A stretch of DNA of 64,000 nt, taken from the NCBI RefSeq assembly GCF_019969725.1, contig NZ_JAHXYW010000001.1, positions 682,001 to 746,000 of the forward strand, in the 5' to 3' direction. The stretch comes from Neobacillus bataviensis. GTDB lineage: Bacteria > Bacillota > Bacilli > Bacillales_B > DSM-18226. The position numbers and the translations under genes are program-made. Under the pieces are notes generated by a model. That model was given only the letters and a program-made list of their open reading frames with translations. It was not told the DNA's origin and ran no database searches. This document shows, piece after piece, positions 38,257-48,007 of the stretch; positions within the stretch are counted from its first letter, which is position 1, and every line of letters starts with the position of its first letter.

Positions 38257-39549
38257 TTATATCCAACCCCGGTAACGCGAACCTTCAGCCGGTTTTCTTA
38301 TTCCAACCATATATGCTGCTAAACGCATATCAACTTGACGAGTCTGTGATGTTTGATAAATTTCTTCAAAGGAAGCGACCATTACGTTTCTCAGTTTTTC
38401 AGCAACCTCATCCTCTGACCAATAATATCCTTGATTATTTTGAACCCATTCAAAATAAGAAACGGTGACACCACCTGTACTTGCCAGTATGTCCGGTACA
38501 AGGAGGACTCCTCTTTCATCCAAAATTTTTGTCGCTTCAAGGGATGTTGGTCCATTCGCTGCCTCCACCACAATCGCTGCTTTAATACGATCAGCATTTT
38601 CTGCTGTAATTTGGTTTGAAATGGCAGCTGGTACAAGAATGTCACATTCTTTTTCAAGCAATTCTTGATTCGTAATGACATTAGTAAATAAATTTGTTAT
38701 TGTACCGTAACTATCGCGCCGTTCAAGTAAATAATCAATATCAAGTCCTTCTGGATCATATAGAGCACCATTTGCATCTGAAATACCAATCACCTTTGCT
38801 CCGGCGTCATGCATGAATTTGGCCAAAAAGCTTCCTGCATTTCCAAAGCCTTGAATGATGATTCGTGCACCTTGCAATTCAATGTTTCTTTTCTTTACAG
38901 CTTCTTCAATACAAATTGTTACGCCGCGAGCTGTTGCTGTTTCACGACCTAGTGATCCCCCTAATACAACCGGCTTACCCGTAATAAAACCAGGAGAATC
39001 AAATTCACGAAGACGACTGTACTCATCCATCATCCACGCCATGATTTGAGAATTTGTATACACATCGGGTGCCGGAATGTCTTTTGTCGGGCCGACAATT
39101 TGGCTGATTGCACGAACATATCCTCGACTTAATCTCTCCAGTTCCCTAAACGACATGGTTCGCGGGTCACAAATTATACCACCTTTTCCACCGCCGTAAG
39201 GGAGATTTGCAATCCCGCACTTTAGACTCATCCAAATCGATAACGCTTTTACCTCAGCCTCATTGACTTCAGGATGAAAACGTACTCCACCTTTTGTCGG
39301 ACCTACTGCATCATTATGTTGTGAGCGGTAACCGGTAAATATTTTAATAGACCCGTCATCCATTCGTACTGGGATACGTACCGTGATCGTTCTAAGTGGT
39401 TCTTTAAGCAGCTCATATACATCATCGGTATACCCTAATTTTTGAACCGCCTCTTTTATGATCAACTGAGTTGAACTTAATAAATCTATTGTTTCACTTT
39501 GCTTTTCACCTGGCTTTTGGATTTGTTCACTATTAACAAGTACTGTCAT
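38257..39549 (-). CDS. Glutamate dehydrogenase (RocG/GudB type)
   Basis: 430 residues, NAD-dependent type, converting glutamate to 2-oxoglutarate and ammonia. The active-site segment GGVRFHPEV, the catalytic lysine region LPYGGGKGGI (about 113-122) and the Rossmann GFGNAGSFLAKF are intact. The frame opens with GTG at 39561, but the ATG at 39549 fits GAGGTG better and gives the family N-terminus. Position next to the glutaminase module makes a complete glutamine-to-2-oxoglutarate path. No internal insertion of the kind that inactivates some GudB proteins is apparent. Confidence 0.96.
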   Translation of the reverse strand: MTVLVNSEQIQKPGEKQSETIDLLSSTQLIIKEAVQKLGYTDDVYELLKEPLRTITVRIPVRMDDGSIKIFTGYRSQHNDAVGPTKGGVRFHPEVNEAEVKALSIWMSLKCGIANLPYGGGKGGIICDPRTMSFRELERLSRGYVRAISQIVGPTKDIPAPDVYTNSQIMAWMMDEYSRLREFDSPGFITGKPVVLGGSLGRETATARGVTICIEEAVKKRNIELQGARIIIQGFGNAGSFLAKFMHDAGAKVIGISDANGALYDPEGLDIDYLLERRDSYGTITNLFTNVITNQELLEKECDILVPAAISNQITAENADRIKAAIVVEAANGPTSLEATKILDERGVLLVPDILASTGGVTVSYFEWVQNNQGYYWSEDEVAEKLRNVMVASFEEIYQTSQTRQVDMRLAAYMVGIRKPAEGSRYRGWI

Positions 39550-39744
39550 TTTTCTTTGCACCTCTTAGTCTATAAAATGGTTAATTTGAACCCAATCATC
39601 TAATAGAATTCTTTCATGCTGAAGTATGAAATTTGGGAAATCCCCACCTCTTGAATCCTAAAAATGAAATGAACAAAAAAGTATTTGAAGCCCTGTTTTC
39701 TTCACCTGCTCTACTCAGGTTAACTCTTCACTATTATCCAAAAT

Positions 39745-39758
39745 ATTAAACGCTTTCA
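39745..39758 (-). promoter_or_regulatory. Candidate cre site upstream of glutamate dehydrogenase
   Basis: ATTAAACGCTTTCA matches the CcpA consensus except at the first two positions. Catabolite repression of RocG-type dehydrogenases is known in Bacillus. Confidence 0.4.
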
Positions 39759-39777
39759 CATTTTCTTTATTAAAAAC

Positions 39778-39826
39778 GTAGCTTTACTTTATAATAGGAA
39801 CTACATAATGATACGGAAAAATACAA
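39778..39826 (-). promoter_or_regulatory. Shared upstream element, copy 2 (glutamate dehydrogenase)
   Basis: The second copy of the 49-bp element at 38052-38100 (eight mismatches). It lies about 230 bases upstream of the glutamate dehydrogenase start. Confidence 0.5.
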
Positions 39827-39919
39827 AAATAGGATGAATTTTTTTTTAAAAGTCTCCCTTTAATTTCGAGTTAAATAAATACTTTTGTCCTAAAACCGGT
39901 TGCCTATTTTTACGGAATC

Positions 39920-40813
39920 TTAAACATTCATATCAGGATATAGTGCATCAACCTCTCCTACCCATATACCAAGCAGTTCCTTAAAGGCACCTGGATATCC
40001 ACCAATTCTTACACTATCATCTTCATCAACAATGCCACTAAAGAAGGTTGTTATGAATGTACCGCCCCTACTTACAAATTTATTAATATTTTCTATTGAG
40101 GCATCACTAACCATATATAAAAGAGGAGCTATTACTATTTCATATTTTGATAAATCTGAGGTAGGTTCAACTATGTCTAACGGTATATTTAAATCATATA
40201 AGGCTTTATAATATTTCATTATTCTATCAATATATGTTAAATCTACACTAGAACCACTTGAATATTCAACTCCCCACCAATTAGCCCAATCCATAATTAT
40301 TGCTACCTTTGATTCAGTTCTAGAATCAATTATTTTATCCTGAAGGTATTGTAATTCCTTGCCTAATTTGCTTAGTTCTTTTCCGATCCGCGTATTTTCA
40401 TGTCCAACATGAGGCACCATAGCAGCATGAAATTTTTCACAGGCTCCTAGAGATTGCCTCCATTGAAAAAACATTATTCCATCTGCACCGTGGGCTATAC
40501 ATTGATAGCTTAACAGCCTCATTACACCTGGTCTTTTTTGAGCATTAAAGGCCTGCCAATTTTGCTGACTAGGGGTTTGCTCCATCAATAAAAAGGGTTT
40601 TCCTTTTTTTAATCCTCTTATCACATCATGTCTAAAAGCAATTACACTTGGATGATCTTTATTGGACGGATAACTATCCCAAGAAGCAACATCACATTGT
40701 TCTCCCCACCTAAATAAGTCTAACTCATGGCTAATACTCCATATATTAGTAGTATAGATGTTTCTTTATGATATTTTCTTATTTCCTGCACTTCTCCATT
40801 AAAGCATTCTAAC
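39920..40813 (-). pseudogene. GH42 beta-galactosidase remnant
   Basis: Translation gives FNGEVQEIRKYHKET, then after one frameshift near 40745 LFRWGEQCDVASWDSYPSN, the nucleophile segment FLLMEQTPSQQNW and then 200 residues of the second domain, stopping at LYPDMNV. GH42 enzymes have about 670 residues: the first 250 or so, including the acid/base glutamate, and the last part are missing. The 5' end is cut exactly where repeat copy C (40819-40988) begins, so that element probably caused the truncation. It cannot be active. Confidence 0.85.
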
Positions 40814-40818
40814 AAACC

Positions 40819-40988
40819 ATGATCAGGGTTATGGAAAATATCTTTTCTCATAACTGGTGAAAGTGGTAGCCGACAAACAGTACTACATTGCAAATAAAAA
40901 ATTCCGCTAAGATATATTAGCGGAATAAAATAAATATTTGTCTTTTTTGACTTGCACATTCTGTTCTCAAGCAGGTTTGAAGTTGGTG
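40819..40988. repeat. Dispersed repeat copy C with selC-derived core
   Basis: Matches 20530-20710 along nearly its entire length, including ACAGTACTACATTGCA, the hairpin ATTCCGCTAA/TTAGCGGAAT and the core TCTCAAGCAGGTTTGAAG (one change from copies A, B and D). To the right of the core it differs from every other copy. It abuts the truncated GH42 gene on its left. Confidence 0.65.
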
Positions 40989-41045
40989 TATTTCTATATT
41001 TGTTAGTTAATATTAGTTATTGAAAATCTTTGGACAGTCCTCAGA

Positions 41046-44000
41046 CTACCTAATCCAAACCCCGTTCTTATCAAAGAGATAGGATATGCGGCCGATGGTT
41101 AAAGTGCCTGTTGCCATGACGCCGTTACTGTTGAAGTAGAACCAGACATTGCCGATTTTCAACCATCCGACCTGCATCACACCGCTGCTCTTAAAGTAAT
41201 ACCAATTCATTCCGCTCTTCAACCAGGCCGTCTTCATGGCTCCATTATCAGCGAAGAAGTACCACACCGAACCAGCTTTCATCCAGCCGGTGGCCATCAC
41301 GCCGTTGCCATTAAAGAAGTACCACACCGTGCCAACCTTCAACCAGCCAGTAACCATCGCACCACTGCTGTTCATGAAATACCAGTTCGACCCGTCCTTT
41401 ACCCAACCGGTTTGCATCGCACCCGTGCTATCAGCAAAATACCAGGTCGAACCGACCTTATACCAGCCAACCTTCTTCTGGAAGGTCGTAGTGTCGTAAT
41501 AAACCCATTTACCATTTTCCTTAACCCAGCCTGATTTCGGCTTTGGTGGTTCTGGATTTACTACTTTTGAATTAACATACAATCTTCCTTCAGTCATCAT
41601 GGTCATTTCATTTCCATTATTATCCTCAACTATAACCTCTACCTGTCCGCCGTTTAGTACAATGTCCTTTGCCTTTGGAACAATCCATTGTCCAACATAA
41701 TGACCTGTACCTTTTCCAGCTGCATCTAGTTCCTCTTTCATTGGCATTTCAATGGCAGAACCAGTTGTTGTTTGTATACCCTTAGGCTCATTTACATTAC
41801 CTATAGGTGAAATAATTCTAAATACTGCCCTCTTTAATTCTGATTCTGAATCAAATTCAACCTTAACTACATCATCAGAATTTAATTTTAAATCTTGATC
41901 TGGTTTCAAATTAGTAATACCTGTTATTGAATATTTTACATTTACAGTTGCGCTCTTATCTGTTTCATTTCCTGCCTTGTCTCTAGCAACAACATTTATT
42001 ACATTTTCCCCTTCCTTGGACATAAGCTTTGCTGCCCATTTCCCATTTGAATCTATGCCTGTCTTTGTTCCGTTAACTTCAACATATTCTAAATAATCAT
42101 CTTTAGCTGTTCCTGTTACAGTTATAACCCGATCATTTATATTTGCGTTATTATGTGGGCTTGTAATTTCTAAAACTGGTGCTGTCTTGTCTACTATAAC
42201 CTTTATTTCCTTCGAATAAGGAGTGGATCCGATATCTGTAATAGTTTTCGCCTTCAGAATATTAACTCCCTCTTGAAGTACAGCATTAATTAAGAAGCTT
42301 CCATCATCATTTGTCTTTCCATTTGCTATATCTTCATCTTTGCTAAATATATGAACGTCCATTCCTGGAGCTGCCATACCTTTTATTGTTACGTTTTCAT
42401 TATTAAAATATGAGTTGTCCGCTGGTAAGGTAATAACTGGAGCTAGTGCTTCAAGCTTAATTGTTGCTCTAATCATCATGTTTCCAAAATCTTTATTCGC
42501 TAAAGTGAAGGGGCCTCCCTTTACAAACTGCCATGATCTTTGTGCTGCTATTGAATTTTTATCCAACATAATTGCTGGGCTTAGAGGAGCTATCTTATCC
42601 TGTATAAAAACCATATAAAAATCGCCTGTTACCACAATTTGCTCCGAGGTTAAATCAACAACTGTCCATTTTCCTTCCTCTCTAGTAGTAGTTGCATTAA
42701 ATGGCCCTGCGATTATTTTTCCAGGAGCGCCATCCTTTCCACTTGCATCATAAACTGCCACCTTAAATGTATTTCCACCTGGTATTGGCCACTTTGGATC
42801 AAACATAAATAACCCAGAAGTTACTATTGCTGAGGTCTGTCCCTCTGGAAGTGACATTCTTACCGCATAGCCGCCTCCTGCATCCCATTGATTCACTGAA
42901 TATTCTGGTGTTCCATCATCATAGCCTATCTCTCCTGGAAAATTTATAAATGGTTTTAGCTGAATATCATGTGAGACATTTTCATTACCCGTAATATCTA
43001 CAGTAAATTTCTCATCAAAATAGTTCTCTGCTGTAACCTGTACTGTATATTTACCTTCATATGCAGTTATTGAGTAATTACCCTCTGCATCAGTTGTAAC
43101 TGGTGCTACTGCTGCATCCTCAATTACGTAAACTTTAGCACCTTTCACAGGTTTTCCTGTTTGGGCATTAATGATTTTACCTTTTAATGTTCCCTTAGGT
43201 ATTGGAACCATTGTAAAGTTTGCATTTTCAAGAACTTGGTTTTCTGTTACTTGAAGCTTCTGATCCTGTGGATAGTATCCATAGGTTTCAGCTCTTAATG
43301 TATACTCTCCTGCTTTAACCTTAAAACTATATGAGCCGTCTAGCGGATTTGTTTTTGTTGAACGACCATTTTCAACAATAGATACTGTAGCTGGTAATGG
43401 AAGTCCTGCTATATTAGCATTTGTCTCTACAGAATTTATTATTTGTTCTTTTGGGCTGTTGCTTAAAGCTGATGTGCCACCTGATGCTGCGAATAGGTTT
43501 GTTAATCTATTCATCAGTTCTTTAGGGATGTTGCTTAAATTTGATGTGCTGCCTGATGCTGCAGATTTATTTGTTAATCTAACATCATCTATAAACCATC
43601 CCTGATGATTATTGGCGTCAGCAGACATAAATAAAAATACGATATTTATTTTCTTTCCTGCATATTGGCTTAGATCTATTTCCTCATTTGAATATCCTCC
43701 TGTCGTAGTGCCTACATATGCTGCTGTTAATTGAACATCCTCAGAGCCGTCAGCTACAACCCCAACACCTGCAAGGGTATTTTCTCCTATATCATACCAA
43801 TTTTTAAACTGTAAATAAGCCTTCCCTTCCGGCAGGACAATATCAGGCGTTTTCATTGCCATAACTTGATTTCCTGAATACGTTCCTTCAAGATTAGTAG
43901 CTAAAACCTTTTCTCCCGAGGCTGCTGCCTTAGGTCCTGTTGTTGGTTTTCCCCACTTCCATTGATTCGGCGCTCCGGGAATGTTTTCCCATCCTGTCAT

Positions 44001-45932
44001 GTCTGTTTCAAAATCATTAAAGTATCCTATTGTAAGTGCAGGTTTAACAATTATTGTATAGATATCACTTGTAACCTCGTTCTTTCCAAAGTCAATTATT
44101 CTCCATCTGTAAGATAGATTTGATTCTACTACTCTATCAGCTGGAATTACAGCTTCATAGCTTCCTGACTTGTAGTCCCCACTCTTCCTTTCAGCTGCAA
44201 CCGTTGTCCACTCATCCGATGGATTATTTCTATATTGAAGCTCAACTGTCTCAACGCTTACATTATCCTGTACATCTATTTTTAAATCTTGTTTCAATCC
44301 TTCATATGTCTCTGTAACAGGTATATGTTTAAATGTTGATGGAATTGTATCCTCGGCTTCTTGTGATACTTGGCCTTTAATCTCAGAAATTCCTTGCATA
44401 ACTGATGTTACAGCCTTAAAAGCATTTATAACACCATATCCATATCCATTGTTAGGGGTATTAGGATATTCAGAGTCAGTACAAGGAGTTGCTGTTTGCT
44501 CTATTATTTTTTCTATTTCATCTACAGTTAAAGATGAATTGGCTTGTCGAAGTAATGCAACAAGTCCTGATGTATGTGGACCTGCCATCGAGGTTCCATT
44601 CCATCCACCCTCATATTTACCACCTGGAACAGAAGATCTTATATTAACTCCAGGTGCTGAAATTTCTGGCTTAATTATTCCACCATATGGTGATGGCCCC
44701 CTTAATGAGAAGCCAGCTAACTTGTTGTTTATGTCAGTTGCTCCTGTTGCAAAGGATTCTGGATAGTTTGCAGGATTAGCAACTGATCCTGGTCCACCAG
44801 AATTGTAAGGGGTTGTATTTCCTGCTGAAAATTCTGGAAATATATTTGCTGCTCTCCAGTTTGTTATAATTGTTCTATACCAATCATCTATTCCAGGGCT
44901 GCCTCCCCATGAGTTATTAATAACATCAGGAGCCATTTCTGGATGTGGTACTCCATTTCTATCTTTAGGAGCAAGCATCCATTCACCAGCTTCTATTAAA
45001 TCAGCATCTTCTCCACCCTCTTCTGTAAATGCCTTAGCAGCTATCCACTTTGCTCCTGGCGCAACACCTATCTTATTTGTTCCATTTGGTTCTGAACCAA
45101 CCATAGTACCCACTGTATGGGTTCCATGACCGACATCATCGTACGGTACTGAACCGTTAGTTTCAGTTGCATCAAACCAATTGAATTCATGATTTGGATT
45201 ATCTGGATTAGCTGGGTCATATCCTCTATATTTTGTCTTTAATGCCGGGTGATCCCACTGAACTCCTGTATCTATGCTGCCAACGACTATCCCTGTTCCA
45301 TCTATTCCCAAGGTCCAAACGTCAGGCGCCCCAATTTTTTTAAGACTCCATTCTACATTATCAACCGCTTGAACAGCAGCTCCAGTAGTTTTTTCAGGCT
45401 CGATTAACTTTGTAATTCCATTAGGTTTTATACTTTCAACCTCAGGCATAGCTGCTATGTTTTTCATAACTTCCTCTGTTGCTGTAACTGCCATACCATT
45501 TACTATGTAAAAAGATTTAATATCCTTTACATTTCCGTTATTTTTTTCTTTTTCTAAATACTTCTTCAAATTACTCTGTGATGAATCTGCTTTAATTCTT
45601 AATTCAGAAACGATTGATGAACGAACTACTAACTCTTTTTTTACATTTGATAGTTGCTTATTCTTAGCCTTAGCTTCATTAGCAACCTTTACTGTATCTA
45701 CCTGATCCTTAAATTTAACAAGAAAGGTATTTTTAGACTTGTTGGCAAATTCTTTTTCAAGTTCTGGACTTATTTTATTCTCTATTACTTCTTTAGATTC
45801 CTGGTTATAGCTATTCATATTATTTTCATTTGCATAAGCCTTAACATATTTTCCAGCAGGTGCAGCAAATGAACTTATGGTAAGTAGGAAAGCTATCGAC
45901 AATGCAAGCCATTTTTTGTAGATTTTTATCAT
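41046..45932 (-). CDS. Giant secreted subtilase with C-terminal cell-wall-binding repeats (bacillopeptidase F-like)
   Basis: 1628 residues. Order: signal peptide (1-34), inhibitor-I9-type propeptide (about 60-175), S8 catalytic domain with Asp221 (GSIDTGV), His269 (GHGTH), oxyanion Asn372 (SAGN) and Ser448 (GTSMAGP), a jelly-roll-like module (about 640-800), two carboxypeptidase-regulatory-like modules, Ig-like domains, and about eight GW-rich repeats (for example SGWVKENGKWVYYD, TGWLKVGTVWYFF) of the choline/cell-wall-binding type in the last 180 residues. So it is exported and probably wall-attached. The repeat-coding 3' end (41046-41530) is visibly richer in G+C than the A+T-rich body, suggesting a mosaic gene. 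GGAGG precedes the ATG. Confidence 0.92.
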   Translation of the reverse strand: MIKIYKKWLALSIAFLLTISSFAAPAGKYVKAYANENNMNSYNQESKEVIENKISPELEKEFANKSKNTFLVKFKDQVDTVKVANEAKAKNKQLSNVKKELVVRSSIVSELRIKADSSQSNLKKYLEKEKNNGNVKDIKSFYIVNGMAVTATEEVMKNIAAMPEVESIKPNGITKLIEPEKTTGAAVQAVDNVEWSLKKIGAPDVWTLGIDGTGIVVGSIDTGVQWDHPALKTKYRGYDPANPDNPNHEFNWFDATETNGSVPYDDVGHGTHTVGTMVGSEPNGTNKIGVAPGAKWIAAKAFTEEGGEDADLIEAGEWMLAPKDRNGVPHPEMAPDVINNSWGGSPGIDDWYRTIITNWRAANIFPEFSAGNTTPYNSGGPGSVANPANYPESFATGATDINNKLAGFSLRGPSPYGGIIKPEISAPGVNIRSSVPGGKYEGGWNGTSMAGPHTSGLVALLRQANSSLTVDEIEKIIEQTATPCTDSEYPNTPNNGYGYGVINAFKAVTSVMQGISEIKGQVSQEAEDTIPSTFKHIPVTETYEGLKQDLKIDVQDNVSVETVELQYRNNPSDEWTTVAAERKSGDYKSGSYEAVIPADRVVESNLSYRWRIIDFGKNEVTSDIYTIIVKPALTIGYFNDFETDMTGWENIPGAPNQWKWGKPTTGPKAAASGEKVLATNLEGTYSGNQVMAMKTPDIVLPEGKAYLQFKNWYDIGENTLAGVGVVADGSEDVQLTAAYVGTTTGGYSNEEIDLSQYAGKKINIVFLFMSADANNHQGWFIDDVRLTNKSAASGSTSNLSNIPKELMNRLTNLFAASGGTSALSNSPKEQIINSVETNANIAGLPLPATVSIVENGRSTKTNPLDGSYSFKVKAGEYTLRAETYGYYPQDQKLQVTENQVLENANFTMVPIPKGTLKGKIINAQTGKPVKGAKVYVIEDAAVAPVTTDAEGNYSITAYEGKYTVQVTAENYFDEKFTVDITGNENVSHDIQLKPFINFPGEIGYDDGTPEYSVNQWDAGGGYAVRMSLPEGQTSAIVTSGLFMFDPKWPIPGGNTFKVAVYDASGKDGAPGKIIAGPFNATTTREEGKWTVVDLTSEQIVVTGDFYMVFIQDKIAPLSPAIMLDKNSIAAQRSWQFVKGGPFTLANKDFGNMMIRATIKLEALAPVITLPADNSYFNNENVTIKGMAAPGMDVHIFSKDEDIANGKTNDDGSFLINAVLQEGVNILKAKTITDIGSTPYSKEIKVIVDKTAPVLEITSPHNNANINDRVITVTGTAKDDYLEYVEVNGTKTGIDSNGKWAAKLMSKEGENVINVVARDKAGNETDKSATVNVKYSITGITNLKPDQDLKLNSDDVVKVEFDSESELKRAVFRIISPIGNVNEPKGIQTTTGSAIEMPMKEELDAAGKGTGHYVGQWIVPKAKDIVLNGGQVEVIVEDNNGNEMTMMTEGRLYVNSKVVNPEPPKPKSGWVKENGKWVYYDTTTFQKKVGWYKVGSTWYFADSTGAMQTGWVKDGSNWYFMNSSGAMVTGWLKVGTVWYFFNGNGVMATGWMKAGSVWYFFADNGAMKTAWLKSGMNWYYFKSSGVMQVGWLKIGNVWFYFNSNGVMATGTLTIGRISYLFDKNGVWIR

Positions 45933-45950
45933 GTTTATACCTCCATATTG

Positions 45951-46581
45951 GATCCGGTCTTAGTGTCATATCTGGATGAGACGGATCAATCCCCGTATCA
46001 ATGACACCAACAACCATTCCTTTTCCATCATAACCTGTATTCCAAGTTTGAATGGCTTGTACCATAGCTTTACTAGTCAGCATATTGGGTTTTTCTTTTG
46101 GTCTTTCATATTCATTTACAAGATTTACAGATTCTACATTTGGTAAACTCTCAAGTTCATCAATCTGACTAAATTCGATTTCTCCACTGACACCGTTAAC
46201 AACTGTTGTAAATGTGTTTTTAACTTAAAAATTAATTTCCTCTTCTTTAACATCTGTTAAAAACTCCTTTTGCTCGACTTTAATTTCTGTTTGCAACACT
46301 ACTTTTTTTGCTTCTGGTAAATCTTTATATTTTACACCTTTTTCAATAGAATAGGAGCTTGCTGCATCTCCTTCTAACTCAACGATAACACGAACTTTGT
46401 CGTGTTCTTTTAGTTCTGTCGGTACTACCGCAGTCTCTTGATCTGAGCGGTCTCGTCTAATCAGTTCATCAGGTTTTACCAATTCTACCTTTACAGTTTC
46501 TACACTTGCAGCACCTGCAAAAGTCGCTGAACCTGAAATGGTTAATAATGATGCCAACCCTATCGCTGTGAACTTTTTCAA
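45951..46581 (-). pseudogene. Truncated lactocepin-type subtilase (N-terminal remnant)
   Basis: The frame at 46581 encodes a signal peptide and propeptide start (FTAIGLASLLTISGSATFAG), then stops at 46225 (EEEINF-stop). A shifted frame continues as NTFTTVVNGVSGEIEFSQID, then MLTSKAMVQAIQTWNTGYDG and GVIDTGIDPSHPDM, the first catalytic motif of C5a-peptidase/lactocepin-like subtilases. Homology ends at about 45953, a few bases before the ribosome site of the giant subtilase. The His and Ser blocks are absent. It looks as if one protease gene was replaced by another downstream of its promoter. Confidence 0.8.
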
Positions 46582-46773
46582 TTTTTGACGTTTCTTTAAT
46601 CGCCTCTCCCCTTCTCTTTATTTTTTGGCAATAAAAAAAAAATGTCCCCCCTACAAAAAACTCAAAACATTTCCCATACTGATCATTACTTTTTTTATAG
46701 TAATAGTATCAGTATGTCTAAGATTTAGAGATTCATTGCAAGTGCTTAGAAGTTCTTGCACCACAATGAAAGA

Positions 46774-46825
46774 TTAATATAAGTTGCTTTTAGTTCGTGT
46801 TCTTGGCTGCTGCAACTTATATTAA
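46774..46825. repeat. 14-bp perfect inverted repeat
   Basis: TTAATATAAGTTGC (46774-46787) and GCAACTTATATTAA (46812-46825) with a 24-base loop, upstream of the broken subtilase. Confidence 0.7.
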
Positions 46826-46863
46826 AAATTTTAAATTTTTATGAATTTTTTGTAAAATCACGA

Positions 46864-46886
46864 AATGTTATGGTAACCATAACATT
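46864..46886. promoter_or_regulatory. 23-bp near-perfect palindrome, candidate operator
   Basis: AATGTTATGGT (46864-46874) and ACCATAACATT (46876-46886) mirror each other around a single base. Compact symmetry suggests a dimeric regulator site; the regulator is unknown. Confidence 0.5.
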
Positions 46887-47063
46887 ATTTTATTGATATT
46901 CAGCACTATACTAATATGCACCAGTCCAAAAAATCTGGTTATGGTCTACAGATATAAAAAAAGAATAAAGCGTATTTATTCTCTAGAGGAATCGCATCTT
47001 ATACTACAACTTAACAATCGATGGAAAACATACTAAAAAGCCAAGGCTTTTTTCAAGAAGCAC

Positions 47064-47093
47064 TTAGCTGATACCGCGATCTTTTATCGCCAT
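47064..47093 (-). pseudogene. Start of a YolD-like gene, cut after nine codons
   Basis: ATG at 47093 behind AAGGAG encodes MAIKDRGIS and then a stop. IKDRG is the usual opening of YolD-like proteins, which sit with UvrX-type polymerases under SOS control in Bacillus phages and plasmids. The rest of the gene is missing. A LexA-type box overlaps its promoter, which supports the identification. Confidence 0.5.
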
Positions 47094-47102
47094 TACGTTC
47101 AT

Positions 47103-47146
47103 CTCCTTCGTATATATTATACGCGAACAAATGTTCTATATGTAAA
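47103..47146 (-). promoter_or_regulatory. SOS-type promoter with LexA/DinR box
   Basis: CGAACAAATGTTCT (47124-47137) matches the Bacillus SOS consensus CGAACRNRYGTTYC at 13 of 14 positions. On the minus strand it lies between a possible -35 (TTTACA or TACATA) and a perfect -10 TATAAT (complement of 47116-47121), followed by AAGGAG (complement of 47103-47108) and the YolD-like start. Confidence 0.75.
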
Positions 47147-47184
47147 TAAAAATTAAAACGCCACCCGTTAAGGTGACGCAATGG

Positions 47185-47812
47185 TTATTTAAATACGTTA
47201 TTCAACGGAGAGTGCGCGCTGTTCTGATTCTGTATGTCTATGTTTGTCATTTTTACATAACGTCGCAACATATTCATATGAGAGTGCCCGAGTATGCGCT
47301 ACAAGCTAAACGGATCGCCTCCGTTTAGTTTCGCAGTCCTTGCGGATATCGGAACCACATGGCCGACTCGAGTCTTCGTGTCCGCTGCTTCGGCCGCATC
47401 AATCTACGATATTCCTCAACGGTGAACGCCTCAACGACATCTATTGGCGCTTTAATCGGCTTAAAGCGTTTATGTATCGCCTCATGAATCCACGCTTTAT
47501 CCTCGTAATAATAACGTAAGAAAGCACGCATAGTCCTAACGCGAATATTAACTGTACCTGGAGTGTAATTCATTTCTTCGATCATATACATAATCCATCC
47601 GACGAATAATTCGGTAGTCATCTCATCCGCTGATATTTCTTTTCCGATATAAGTCTTAAAATATCCAAAATTATTATAGTGCTCTTGGATCGTCCGTTTT
47701 GGCACCCTTCGCCCTTCTTTACGAGCATAAACTCCTCCAACATCTCCGTAATAGTTAGCATGACTTCAACCGGAACCGGCCATTTTCTTCGAGTTAAACC
47801 TTTCCGCATCAT
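47185..47812 (-). pseudogene. Tyrosine recombinase (phage-type integrase) remnant
   Basis: From ATG 47812 the frame reads RKGLTRRKWPVPVEVMLTIT; a frameshift near 47725 leads into KRTIQEHYNNFGYFKTYIGK, the SAM-like core-binding domain, up to FRYPQGLRN and a stop at 47325. A further stretch reads LNGGDPFSL-stop-RILGHSHMNMLRRYVKMTN, the C-terminal box with LGH and the catalytic-tyrosine region, ending at 47185. The middle of the catalytic domain (first Arg, H-x-x-R) is deleted. So it is inactive. It lies 200 bases from repeat copy D, the usual layout of an integrase next to its attachment site. Confidence 0.85.
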
Positions 47813-48007
47813 AAATAAAAATCCCCTTCCGCAAAAATTAATAGCGTAAGAGGACGAACAGTTTTCGGCTACTATCAAAACAGTTTTAACCGAAAGTCTT
47901 TCACCGTCTTGCAACGGGACTGGGCGGAAACTTGTAAGTTAACGGTTCAATCAACGGCAACAATCACCGATTCAATCAGCGTCAAACCCTTGCGGGAGTA
48001 AGAACGT

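Larger units (their letters stand above)
39562..39919. other. Promoter region of glutamate dehydrogenase
   Basis: About 360 bases. They contain a cre-like site (39745-39758) and the 49-bp shared element (39778-39826). No gene was seen. Confidence 0.5.
46582..47063. other. Intergenic region with several inverted repeats
   Basis: The probable former promoter region of the broken subtilase. Besides the two repeats listed separately there is TGCAAG ... CTTGCA around 46738-46761 and a short palindrome AAAAGCC/GGCTTTT near 47036-47050. No gene was found. Confidence 0.5.

Noticed and set aside
38257..39549. Selenoproteins linked to the tRNA-Sec fragments
   Set aside because: No gene in the window shows an in-frame TGA in a conserved cysteine or selenocysteine position; the fragments say nothing about local selenoproteins.
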